This document shows positions 11,686 through 18,974 of a stretch of 64,000 nucleotides of DNA, piece by piece. The notes under the pieces are model-generated. The model made no database searches. It had not been told where the DNA came from and saw nothing but the letters and a program-made list of their open reading frames with translations. The stretch lies in assembly GCA_003213155.1 (NCBI GenBank), contig QCNQ01000005.1:1-64000 (forward strand), given 5' to 3'. The position numbers and the translations under genes are program-made. This stretch comes from Pelagibacteraceae bacterium AG-426-G02. GTDB lineage: Bacteria; Pseudomonadota; Alphaproteobacteria; Pelagibacterales; Pelagibacteraceae. Numbering within the stretch: the first letter of the stretch is position 1; each line of letters opens with the position of its first letter.

Positions 11686-11761
11686 TGGCAGGAGCGGAGG
11701 GACTCGAACCCTCAGCCTCCGGTTTTGGAGACCGGCGCTCTACCAATTGAGCTACACTCCT
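11686..11761 (-). tRNA. tRNA-Trp (anticodon CCA)
   Basis: A 76-base cloverleaf on the minus strand. The acceptor stem AGGAGTG pairs with CGCTCCT (one T-G pair), the D arm reads GCTC..GAGC, the anticodon loop is CTCCAAA with anticodon CCA, and the T arm contains GGTTCGAGTCC. The CCA end is encoded. It lies between tuf (9-base gap) and secE (17-base gap), so it must be cut out of a protein-coding transcript. Confidence 0.97.
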
Positions 11762-11770
11762 ATATAGAGT

Positions 11771-12961
11771 TTACTCTATAATTTTAGTTACTACTCCAGC
11801 TCCAACAGTTCTTCCACCCTCACGAATGGCAAAGTTTAATTTCTCTGACATTGCAATTGGTGTAATTAATTTAACTGTAAATTTAGCATCATCACCAGGC
11901 ATAACCATTTCAGTCCCAGCTGGTAACTCTACCTCTCCAGTTACGTCTGTAGTTCTAAAATAGAATTGTGGTCTATACTTTGTGAAAAAAGGTGTGTGTC
12001 TTCCACCTTCTTCTTTTTTAAGCACATACGCTTGAGCTTCAAATTTAGTATGTGGCGTAACAGAACCTGGTTTACAAAGAACTTGTCCTCTTTCAATATC
12101 AGTTCTCTCTACACCTCTTAAAAGTACTCCAACGTTATCTCCTGCTTCGCCAGAGTCTAAAAGTTTTCTAAACATTTCAACACCAGTACAAACTGATTTT
12201 TTAGTTTCTCTAATACCAACTATCTCAAGTTCATCTCCTGTTTTTAGCACACCTGACTCAACTCTTCCAGTTGCAACTGTACCTCTTCCTGAGATTGAGA
12301 AAACATCCTCTACTGGCATCAAAAAATCTTTGTCTTTTGGTCTATCTGGTTGTGGAATAAATTCATCAACATTCTTCATCAATTCTAAAATTGAATTTTT
12401 TCCAATTTCATCATCTCTACCTTCAACTGCTGCAAGTGCAGAACCTTTAGCTATTGGAGTTTTGTCACCTGGGAATTTATACGAAGTTAATAATTCCTTA
12501 ATTTCTTCTTCAACTAGATCAATCATTTCTTTATCATCAACCTGATCTACTTTGTTTAGGTAAACACAAATCGCAGGAACTCCGACTTGTCTTGCTAAAA
12601 GAATATGTTCTCTTGTTTGAGGCATAGGACCGTCAGCAGCGTTAACAACTAAAATTGCACCATCCATTTGTGCTGCACCTGTAATCATGTTTTTTACGTA
12701 ATCAGCGTGGCCTGGGCAATCTACGTGCGCGTAGTGTCTTTTTTCAGTTTCATATTCAACATGTGCTGTTGAAATTGTAATTCCTCTTTCTTTCTCCTCT
12801 GGAGCTTTATCAATTTGATCATAAGCAACTGCTTGTGCTCCACCAGTTTCAGATAAAACTTTTGTGATCGCAGCAGTTAGTGTTGTTTTACCATGATCTA
12901 CATGACCGATTGTTCCAATGTTACAATGCGGTTTATTTCTTACAAATTTTTCTTTAGACAT
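11771..12961 (-). CDS. tuf: Translation elongation factor Tu
   Basis: GTPase that delivers aminoacyl-tRNA to the ribosome. The 396-residue protein has all G motifs: GHVDHGKT (19-26), DCPGHADY and NKVD, then the two beta-barrel domains ending [12 protein letters not shown] good Shine-Dalgarno (GAGGA at 12975-12971) lies 9 bases before the ATG; such sites are scarce in this window and fit very high expression. It is followed by tRNA-Trp and secE. It seems to be part of one long transcript starting upstream of tRNA-Tyr. Confidence 0.99.
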   Translation of the reverse strand: MSKEKFVRNKPHCNIGTIGHVDHGKTTLTAAITKVLSETGGAQAVAYDQIDKAPEEKERGITISTAHVEYETEKRHYAHVDCPGHADYVKNMITGAAQMDGAILVVNAADGPMPQTREHILLARQVGVPAICVYLNKVDQVDDKEMIDLVEEEIKELLTSYKFPGDKTPIAKGSALAAVEGRDDEIGKNSILELMKNVDEFIPQPDRPKDKDFLMPVEDVFSISGRGTVATGRVESGVLKTGDELEIVGIRETKKSVCTGVEMFRKLLDSGEAGDNVGVLLRGVERTDIERGQVLCKPGSVTPHTKFEAQAYVLKKEEGGRHTPFFTKYRPQFYFRTTDVTGEVELPAGTEMVMPGDDAKFTVKLITPIAMSEKLNFAIREGGRTVGAGVVTKIIE

Positions 12962-13008
12962 TACTAATATTCCTCACTTTTATTTTTTTTTATAAACTAT
13001 ACTTTTCT

Positions 13009-13082
13009 TGGAGCGGGTAAAGGGAATCGAACCCTTACATCCAGCTTGGAAGGCTAGCGTTCTACCATTGAACTACACCCGC
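13009..13082 (-). tRNA. tRNA-Gly (anticodon TCC)
   Basis: A 74-base cloverleaf on the minus strand with acceptor GCGGGTG against TACCCGC, anticodon loop CTTCCAA (anticodon TCC), T-loop GGTTCGATTCC and an encoded CCA. It lies 47 bases upstream of tuf and 44 bases downstream of tRNA-Tyr. In E. coli the matching tRNA, glyT, also precedes tufB. Confidence 0.97.
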
Positions 13083-13126
13083 ACAACCCCAAGAGTAACA
13101 CTCCATTATTGTTTAAGACTATTGAA

Positions 13127-13212
13127 TGGTGGAGGGGGAAAGATTCGAACTTTCGAAGACCGAAGTCAACGGGTTTACAGCCCGCCCCATTTGACCGCTC
13201 TGGAACCCCTCC
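13127..13212 (-). tRNA. tRNA-Tyr (anticodon GTA)
   Basis: An 86-base class II tRNA on the minus strand with a long variable arm. The acceptor GGAGGGG pairs with CCCCTCC, the anticodon loop is CTGTAAA (anticodon GTA), the T arm carries GTTCGAATC, and the CCA is encoded. It is the first gene of the tRNA-tuf-secE transcript and lies about 40 bases downstream of the predicted transcription start. Confidence 0.97.
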
Positions 13213-13215
13213 CTT

Positions 13216-13231
13216 AGGGGAAGTGTCCCCT
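13216..13231 (-). other. GC-rich hairpin just before tRNA-Tyr
   Basis: AGGGGA (13216-13221) and TCCCCT (13226-13231) form a 6-bp stem with a 4-base loop, only 3 bases from the 5' end of tRNA-Tyr. GC-rich elements are rare here outside RNA genes. There is no U-run on either side, so it is not an intrinsic terminator. It lies in the tRNA precursor leader and may influence 5' processing by RNase P. The stem is seen; the role is inferred. Confidence 0.4.
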
Positions 13232-13260
13232 TGTTCAATAAAGCTTCAAACAACAAGCGT

Positions 13261-13288
13261 TTTATATATTTTATTTGTCCAAATGCAA
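13261..13288 (-). promoter_or_regulatory. Likely promoter of the tRNA-Tyr/tRNA-Gly/tuf/secE operon
   Basis: On the minus strand TTGCAT (13288-13283) is followed after 16 bases by TATAAA (13266-13261). The bases after the -10 are ACGC, a GC-rich discriminator in an otherwise AT-rich gap. Such discriminators are typical of growth-rate-controlled stable RNA promoters, so stringent control is plausible. It lies between tRNA-Tyr and the divergent rlmB. Confidence 0.5.
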
Positions 13289-13342
13289 CACGTGATTTAT
13301 TAGGAAAATATTTGAAAAAACGTGTAAAACAAAGGTAATTTT

Positions 13343-14089
13343 ATGAACAAATCATCATTTTTTATAATTGGTCAACATGCTGTCATTGAGGCTTTACGTA
13401 ATCCTAAAAGAAAGGTCTTGAGAGTATTTTTAACAGAGGAAAGTAAGAAAAATATTCATAAAAAAAGCCCTAACAAAAACTTATTAAATGAGGTCAAAGT
13501 TTATTTTAAAACTAAAAAAGAACTTGATAAATATAGCACTAGAGAAAATTTACAACATCAAGGATATGTCGCGGAAGTTGAACATATTCAAAAACCAATT
13601 CTTAAAGAATATATTAAAGAAAAGAGTAACGTTACTTTAGTTTGTCTTGATGGTGTAACTGATCCTAGAAACATTGGATCTTTAATCAGAAGTGCTACCT
13701 CCTTTAATATAGATGGAGTAATTATTAAAGAAAGAAACTTTCCTAGCGAAAGTAAACTTATGTATAAAGCAGCAAGTGGTGCAATTGAATATATTAATAT
13801 TTTTGAGGTTTCTAATATCAATTCTACCTTGAAAAATCTAAAAGAAAAAAATTTTTGGGTATATGGTTTTGATGGTAACGGAAAAAAAAACTTTACTGAT
13901 ATTGAGTGGAAAGGAAATAATATATTATTATTTGGATCTGAAGGTTCAGGAATGCATAAACATACATCTAAATATGCAGATTTTTTAGTTAAGATCGAGA
14001 TAAATAAAAAAATTGAGAGCCTAAATATATCAAATAGTGCAGCAATAGTATTTCATCATTTAAGTTATTTAAAAAAAAGAGTTGATTAA
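13343..14089 (+). CDS. rlmB: 23S rRNA 2'-O-methyltransferase, RlmB type (SPOUT family)
   Basis: Methylates a ribose in 23S rRNA domain V using S-adenosylmethionine. The 248-residue protein has an N-terminal substrate-binding domain starting IIGQHAVIEALRNP and a C-terminal knotted SPOUT domain. All three SpoU motifs are present: DPRNIGSLIRSA, LLFGSEGSGMHK, and LNISNSAAIVFHHL. RlmB and TrmH-type tRNA enzymes are close relatives; the N-terminal domain favours RlmB. It is transcribed away from the tRNA-tuf operon and is followed 29 bases later by tRNA-Thr on the same strand. Confidence 0.9.
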   Translation: MNKSSFFIIGQHAVIEALRNPKRKVLRVFLTEESKKNIHKKSPNKNLLNEVKVYFKTKKELDKYSTRENLQHQGYVAEVEHIQKPILKEYIKEKSNVTLVCLDGVTDPRNIGSLIRSATSFNIDGVIIKERNFPSESKLMYKAASGAIEYINIFEVSNINSTLKNLKEKNFWVYGFDGNGKKNFTDIEWKGNNILLFGSEGSGMHKHTSKYADFLVKIEINKKIESLNISNSAAIVFHHLSYLKKRVD

Positions 14090-14118
14090 TTTACAAATAA
14101 TTATTAGTTATTGCGCAT

Positions 14119-14194
14119 GCCCTTGTAGCTCAGCTGGTAGAGCAATTGATTTGTAATCAATAGGTCCGCGGTTCGAATCCGTGCGGGGGCACCA
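14119..14194 (+). tRNA. tRNA-Thr (anticodon TGT)
   Basis: A 76-base cloverleaf on the plus strand. Acceptor GCCCTTG pairs with CGGGGGC through wobble pairs, the D arm is GCTC..GAGC, the anticodon loop is TTTGTAA (anticodon TGT), the T arm is GGTTCGAATCC, and the CCA is encoded. Its last base is directly followed by the stop codon of nadK on the other strand, so there is no spacer for a terminator. Confidence 0.95.
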
Positions 14195-14965
14195 TCAAGA
14201 TGTTTCTTTTCTTAATTGTTCTATTTTGATTTTCTTTTGCAAACTTCTGTTTCTATCGTAAAGAAGATTAAATTTAATTTTTTGATTGGTTTTAACTATA
14301 ATATTTTTTGCATTCCTTACCTCAATATTATCAGCAACAGCAGAAATTGGTCTTTTTTTAGAATTTAAGTTTCTAATATTTATTTTAGATTTATCACTTA
14401 CAATTTTACCCTTCCATCTTCTTGGTCTAAATGGACTTATTGGAGATATAGATAATCTTTTTGAATTCAAACTTAATATAGGTCCGTGAACTGATAAATT
14501 ATAAGCAGTACTTCCAGCGGGTGTGGATACCAGTACTCCATCAGAGACAAGTTTTTTTATGACTTGTTTAGAACCATGATAAATAGATAAAGAAGCTGCT
14601 TGTCTACTTTGTCTTAAAATTGAAACTTCATTTATAGCTATATGTTTTTTAATTTGACTCTTATTATTTTTAACTACCATCTCTAGTGGAGAGATTGTTA
14701 TCATTCTTGCTTTATGTAAATTGCTTATGATATTTTTGGATGAAAATTTATTCATCAAAAATCCATAACTTCCAGAATTTACGCCATAAAAAAACTTTTT
14801 TGATTTTCTATTCTTTTTTAGTGTTTGTAACATGAAACCATCACCACCAATAACAATTGTAATATTAGATCTTTTAACTTTATTTTGATTAATTTTTTTT
14901 TGGATCGCAGACTTTATTTTTAAAGATCTTTGATTTTTATCAGAAATGATTTGAACTCTATTCAT
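14195..14965 (-). CDS. nadK: NAD kinase
   Basis: Phosphorylates NAD to NADP, the only route to NADP. The 256-residue protein is of the short bacterial type. The family motif GGDG is at residues 40-43 (VIGGDGFMLQ), followed by the glycine-rich nucleotide site GVNSGSYGFLMN and the conserved STPAGSTAYNLS block. Its stop codon abuts the CCA of tRNA-Thr, which is transcribed towards it, and its start is 4 bases from the 3' end of tRNA-Leu, with which it is probably co-transcribed. Confidence 0.95.
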   Translation of the reverse strand: MNRVQIISDKNQRSLKIKSAIQKKINQNKVKRSNITIVIGGDGFMLQTLKKNRKSKKFFYGVNSGSYGFLMNKFSSKNIISNLHKARMITISPLEMVVKNNKSQIKKHIAINEVSILRQSRQAASLSIYHGSKQVIKKLVSDGVLVSTPAGSTAYNLSVHGPILSLNSKRLSISPISPFRPRRWKGKIVSDKSKINIRNLNSKKRPISAVADNIEVRNAKNIIVKTNQKIKFNLLYDRNRSLQKKIKIEQLRKETS

Positions 14966-14969
14966 TTAA

Positions 14970-15055
14970 TGGTGCCCTCGGCCAGACTCGAACTGGCACT
15001 CCGCAAGCGGCAAGGATTTTAAGTCCTTTGTGTCTACCAATTTCACCACGAGGGC
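14970..15055 (-). tRNA. tRNA-Leu (anticodon TAA)
   Basis: An 86-base class II tRNA on the minus strand. Acceptor GCCCTCG pairs perfectly with CGAGGGC, the anticodon loop is CTTAAAA (anticodon TAA), there is a long variable arm (GCCGCTTGCGG), the T arm has GTTCGAGTC, and the CCA is encoded. TTA is expected to be a heavily used leucine codon at this base composition. nadK follows 4 bases downstream. Confidence 0.97.
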
Positions 15056-15122
15056 ATTAAAGAATTTCATGAGTGTTTATGCTAATATTTATAATTGAAC
15101 AAGATGAATAAGTAAATTTTTT

Positions 15123-16439
15123 TTATTTAAGGACACTTAAAGCTATTTTGTGCCAATTGTAATTCATGTGAATTGCATTGATTGAAATTATTTTTGAATT
15201 GTCCATATCAATTAGAATTGATTGCCCATAAGCACCATCTAATGCAAAAATTTTTCTATTTTTAAATCCCCCAAAATCAAAATGGAATTGGCCTCCATAA
15301 CTTTTTCCAAAAGTGTATGCTACAGTTTTAGGATATTCTTTTCTTTTTTTAGGAATTCTTCTTTCATAAATTTCTTTAAAATATTTACCTACACATGTGT
15401 CATTTTTCCATTCAGTCAACATTGATTTTGCTACTCTTAAAAAATCATACCTATTCAATTCCATTGAATATCTCAATGGACCATCTTCATCGTTTACTTC
15501 GTATTTATACTTTATGCCATCTTTCATCCCACGAGTCATTCGATCACTAATCTTTAAAAAATATATACTATCCTCAATTCTTGCTTTTTCTTTAAAAACT
15601 TTGTCAGTAATTTTTTGAAAATCACCATTAGACTTAAACCACACATAATTAATAATTATATTTGTAACAATATTACCGTAGTTATATTTTTTTTTACTTG
15701 GTTTAGATCCTTTAAAATGCCCTTCCATATGATATTTCAACGAATTTACATTTGGATTTTTTGGGTTTGTATTGACTAAATCATTTTTTGAATATTTCTG
15801 GTCACCCGCAGCCATATTAAGAAGATCAATTAACTTTGCATCTTCATACAAAGTATTTTTAATTAAAGGCCAGTCATTCAATTTTACATCAACGTTTTCG
15901 ATATAACCATCACAGATAGCTTGACCAACTACATAAGATGTAAAACTTTTACCAACAGAGGCCGTGGTCCATTTTGTGTCATTATCAAATAACAAACCTA
16001 GCCTATTATCAGGGGATTTTTTATCAATTACTATCTCGTCATTTTCAAATAGCAAATAGCTTAATAATCCAGTTTTTTGCATTTCTTTATCGATATCTTT
16101 AATTAATTTTTTTCTATCTTCTTTTAAATTTATTTTGAATTTATATGGCTTACTTGCACCATTAATTATATGTTTATCCCAGTTATCGTGCTGTTTGTTA
16201 AAGTGAAACACTTGGTAATGCAATCTTTCCAAACTTTGATTAGAACCCCATTTAAACCTTTCTCCAAGTTTGCCTTTATCATAATCATCAAATAACCATC
16301 TTTTTAGTTTTTTTTCTTTATCTAGAAATTGAGTCTGATTGTTATCAATTAACCATTTATAGTAATCAATTAAATATTCTGCGTTGGATTTATTTATTAA
16401 CAAAAGGCTAATAAAAAAAATTAATAAAAGTTTTTTCAT
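15123..16439 (-). CDS. Secreted serine hydrolase, beta-lactamase/DD-peptidase fold
   Basis: Predicted periplasmic protein of 438 residues with a signal peptide (residues 1-20, ending NKSNA). It has the nucleophile motif S-x-x-K at S161-V-G-K164 and a Y-x-N motif at Y254-G-N256; a C-terminal DGAYGQ segment sits where the third active-site strand is expected. This is the serine beta-lactamase/class C esterase family; members include esterases, peptidases and lactamases, so the substrate cannot be told from sequence. It follows the ABC permease gene by 43 bases on the same strand and may belong to that transcript. Resistance function should not be assumed. Confidence 0.75.
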   Translation of the reverse strand: MKKLLLIFFISLLLINKSNAEYLIDYYKWLIDNNQTQFLDKEKKLKRWLFDDYDKGKLGERFKWGSNQSLERLHYQVFHFNKQHDNWDKHIINGASKPYKFKINLKEDRKKLIKDIDKEMQKTGLLSYLLFENDEIVIDKKSPDNRLGLLFDNDTKWTTASVGKSFTSYVVGQAICDGYIENVDVKLNDWPLIKNTLYEDAKLIDLLNMAAGDQKYSKNDLVNTNPKNPNVNSLKYHMEGHFKGSKPSKKKYNYGNIVTNIIINYVWFKSNGDFQKITDKVFKEKARIEDSIYFLKISDRMTRGMKDGIKYKYEVNDEDGPLRYSMELNRYDFLRVAKSMLTEWKNDTCVGKYFKEIYERRIPKKRKEYPKTVAYTFGKSYGGQFHFDFGGFKNRKIFALDGAYGQSILIDMDNSKIISINAIHMNYNWHKIALSVLK

Positions 16440-16482
16440 CTATATAAATATATAGTATTCTCTAATTTCATAGTACTTAAAA

Positions 16483-17676
16483 TTATTCTTTTACACTACC
16501 AGCGGTCAAACCGCTTACAAGATATTTTTCAAAATAAATGAATATAAATAGTACTGGCAATGTAACTATTACTGAGCCAGCCATTAAATATTGGCGTGGT
16601 GTTTCAGCGTCCCCACTTAGATATTGAATGGCTCTTGATAAAGTAAAGGACTTAGGACTATCTAAAAACATCAATGAGAATAGGAATTCATTCCAAGCAA
16701 TCATAAAGACATAAAGAGCAACGGATGCAATAGCTGGCAAACTTAAAGGAATAATAATCTTTAAAATTATACCAAACCAATTTTGACCATCCATAATTCC
16801 TGCATCTTCAATTTCTTTTGGAATACTTTTGAAATATCCTTGCAGCATATAAATAGCAACTGGCAAGGTTGTGGCTGTATAAACAATCAATAAACCAAAG
16901 ATTGAGTTTCTTAATCCTAGTTGACTAAACACTGTATATAGAGGGATCACTAATACTATAGCTGGAAACATATAAATAATTAAAATTGATGTTGATAAAA
17001 AGTTTTTACCAAAAAAGTTTAATCTAGCCACAGCATAAGCTGCAGGGATTGCAAATAACAATGTGACAATAACAGTTCCAATTGAAACAGCTGAGCTTAT
17101 TAAGATATACCTACCAAAATTATAAGTTTCAAAGATAACAAAATAAGACTTAAACAACTCAGTTAAACTTTTTGTAAAATCTATACTAAAGTCTAAAGGA
17201 TTAACTAATAAAGCGATCTGAGTTTTAAAACTGGTAACTAGCATAATGTAAAACGGAAATAAGATTACAAATGCAAAGAAAACAATGCCAAATAAGGTAA
17301 TAAAATCAAAAATAATTTTTTCAGATATAAAATCTTCCTGTAAAGATTGTATACTATATTTTTTGAGTTTGTTCGTAAAAAATAAAGTAATTAGAAAAAC
17401 TCCAAATAAATACCAATATGGAGATGCCTCATTTAAGTAAAAATATAAAATTGAAAATATAAAAGATAATAAAAGAATCTTTATTAAGTGGTTAAGTTTA
17501 TTACCGATTAAGACAAATGCTAAAGATAACAAGATACCAATTAATAAAACAGCCGTGACATTTAAATTAGTAAAGTTTAAACCTTGCAGCGTAGCCATGA
17601 TTTTCCAAATTGACAAAATACATGTCAGAAAAAAAGATGAAATGATCAAAAATATTGCAAGAGACTTAAACTTCAT
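16483..17676 (-). CDS. ABC sugar-type transporter, inner-membrane permease (MalG-like)
   Basis: Second membrane subunit of a carbohydrate-type ABC importer. The C-terminal 290 residues are MalG-like, with the ATPase-docking loop EDAGIMDGQNWFG and PLSLPAI. The N-terminus carries about 100 extra residues with roughly four more hydrophobic segments, unusual for this family (about 280 residues normally). ATG at 17676 is preferred because AGAGGG lies just before it; a TTG at 17691 would add five residues. The gene overlaps the end of the preceding permease gene by 11 bases, so translation is probably coupled. Confidence 0.88.
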   Translation of the reverse strand: MKFKSLAIFLIISSFFLTCILSIWKIMATLQGLNFTNLNVTAVLLIGILLSLAFVLIGNKLNHLIKILLLSFIFSILYFYLNEASPYWYLFGVFLITLFFTNKLKKYSIQSLQEDFISEKIIFDFITLFGIVFFAFVILFPFYIMLVTSFKTQIALLVNPLDFSIDFTKSLTELFKSYFVIFETYNFGRYILISSAVSIGTVIVTLLFAIPAAYAVARLNFFGKNFLSTSILIIYMFPAIVLVIPLYTVFSQLGLRNSIFGLLIVYTATTLPVAIYMLQGYFKSIPKEIEDAGIMDGQNWFGIILKIIIPLSLPAIASVALYVFMIAWNEFLFSLMFLDSPKSFTLSRAIQYLSGDAETPRQYLMAGSVIVTLPVLFIFIYFEKYLVSGLTAGSVKE

Positions 17677-18925
17677 TAGCCCTCTTTCCAATTAATCTAA
17701 AATAAATAACCATAAAACTAAGAAGTAACATCACAATGACTATTGAAACAGCAGAGCCCATCCCAATATCTGAAACTGCAAAACCTTGTTGATAAACATT
17801 AATAGGTAAAGTTCTTGTGCCTGATGCCCCACCCGTTAATAAAAAAATATCTTCAAATTTATTAAAATTCCAAATAAACCTAATCATAAATAAAATTGAG
17901 ATGATGGCTGTAATTTGAGGCAGTGTAATATGGATAAATTTTTGAATCGGACTTGCTCCATCCACCTCTGCTGCTTCATACAAACTTTGTGGTATTGCTT
18001 GCAATCTTGCTAAAATAAATAGAAAGGCTAGTGGAAAATAGCGCCAAATTTCAAAAAAGATAACTGTGGTTAAAGCCAACCTTAATTTAAATTCAAATCC
18101 TAAAATACTCATGGTTATATATTTTTGGCCTAATAAATTTATTGGTTGCTCTATGATATTAAAATTAACCAATAACGCGTTTAAGGTTCCACTATTTGGA
18201 TCCAGCAATAAAGTCCAGGTATAAGCTAAAGCAACTACAGGGCCCACATAAGGGAAAAGTAGAATACCCCGCATATATGTTCGACCTTGAATATTTTGAT
18301 TAACTAATTGTGCTGCTAAAATTCCAAAGATAATTGCGCCTATTGTACCAAAAAAAGTGAAGTAAAATGTCGTTAAAAGTAATTCAACAAAATTATTTTC
18401 ATAAAAAACTTTTTTAAAATTTTCTAAAGTAAAATTCGTAGTGAGTAACGGGTTATCTGCTTTCCCACTTAAAATTGGTTTTTGAGATTTAATTATTTTT
18501 TTATCAATTATTTCACCATTGTTATTCTGTAAAATTATCTCAAAATTTTCCCTATATTTTGCCTGCCAATTTCCAAAATCACAAACAACCTTTTTAGATT
18601 GAAAATTACATCTTGGATCAAGATTGACTGGTGAAATATTTGTTGGAAATTTATCTTGAAACTGAACATTTCTTATTTCTTGAATCAAAGAACTATTTCG
18701 TAATTTATAAATAATTTTTAATTCTGATTGATTTTCTGAAATTGATTTAACAATTTTCTTTGCTCGAGGCTCTGGAATTCTAATATCTTTTAATTCAATG
18801 TCTTTGAAACTGATCCAAACATTGGCAAATATGGGAAATAATACGATGGCAAAAACTAATAGGACTGCAGGTAAAACTAAAGTGTAAGCAGTTCTTTTTT
18901 CTAATTTTGATAATGAATCACTCAT
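17666..18925 (-). CDS. ABC sugar-type transporter, inner-membrane permease (MalF-like)
   Basis: First membrane subunit of the same importer, 419 residues. A first membrane helix (about 12-35) is followed by a periplasmic stretch of about 130 residues with few hydrophobic segments, then the usual permease core with the coupling loop EAAEVDGASPIQKF. An insertion after helix 1 is reminiscent of the MalF P2 domain that contacts the binding protein, though the sequence is not obviously related. Its start codon lies 49 bases after the binding-protein gene, with a terminator-like hairpin in the gap. Confidence 0.9.
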   Translation of the reverse strand: MSDSLSKLEKRTAYTLVLPAVLLVFAIVLFPIFANVWISFKDIELKDIRIPEPRAKKIVKSISENQSELKIIYKLRNSSLIQEIRNVQFQDKFPTNISPVNLDPRCNFQSKKVVCDFGNWQAKYRENFEIILQNNNGEIIDKKIIKSQKPILSGKADNPLLTTNFTLENFKKVFYENNFVELLLTTFYFTFFGTIGAIIFGILAAQLVNQNIQGRTYMRGILLFPYVGPVVALAYTWTLLLDPNSGTLNALLVNFNIIEQPINLLGQKYITMSILGFEFKLRLALTTVIFFEIWRYFPLAFLFILARLQAIPQSLYEAAEVDGASPIQKFIHITLPQITAIISILFMIRFIWNFNKFEDIFLLTGGASGTRTLPINVYQQGFAVSDIGMGSAVSIVIVMLLLSFMVIYFRLIGKRANEV

Positions 18926-18928
18926 AAT

Positions 18929-18957
18929 AAAAAGCGGATAATAAAATATTATCCGCT
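18929..18957 (-). terminator. Hairpin plus U-run between the binding-protein and permease genes
   Basis: On the minus strand the 10-bp perfect stem AGCGGATAAT/ATTATCCGCT (arms 18957-18948 and 18942-18933, loop 5 bases) is followed by TTTTT and ends 3 bases before the permease ATG. It has the form of an intrinsic terminator. It would let most transcripts stop after the binding-protein gene and protect their 3' ends, with read-through supplying less permease. The structure is seen; the effect is inferred. Confidence 0.7.
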
Positions 18958-18974
18958 CTTTATAAATTTATTAT

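Noticed and set aside
11585-11767. Plus-strand open frame of 60 codons opposite secE and tRNA-Trp
   Set aside because: Its end, SGGTRTLSLRFWRP, is antisense tRNA sequence; a known artefact.
13008-13303. Short plus-strand open frames across the tRNA-Gly/tRNA-Tyr region
   Set aside because: They translate the antisense of tRNA genes (typical GKDSNF-type peptides) and have no other support.
15123-16439. Acquired beta-lactamase resistance gene
   Set aside because: S-x-x-K and Y-x-N are shared by many esterases and peptidases; base composition matches the neighbours and no mobile element is present.
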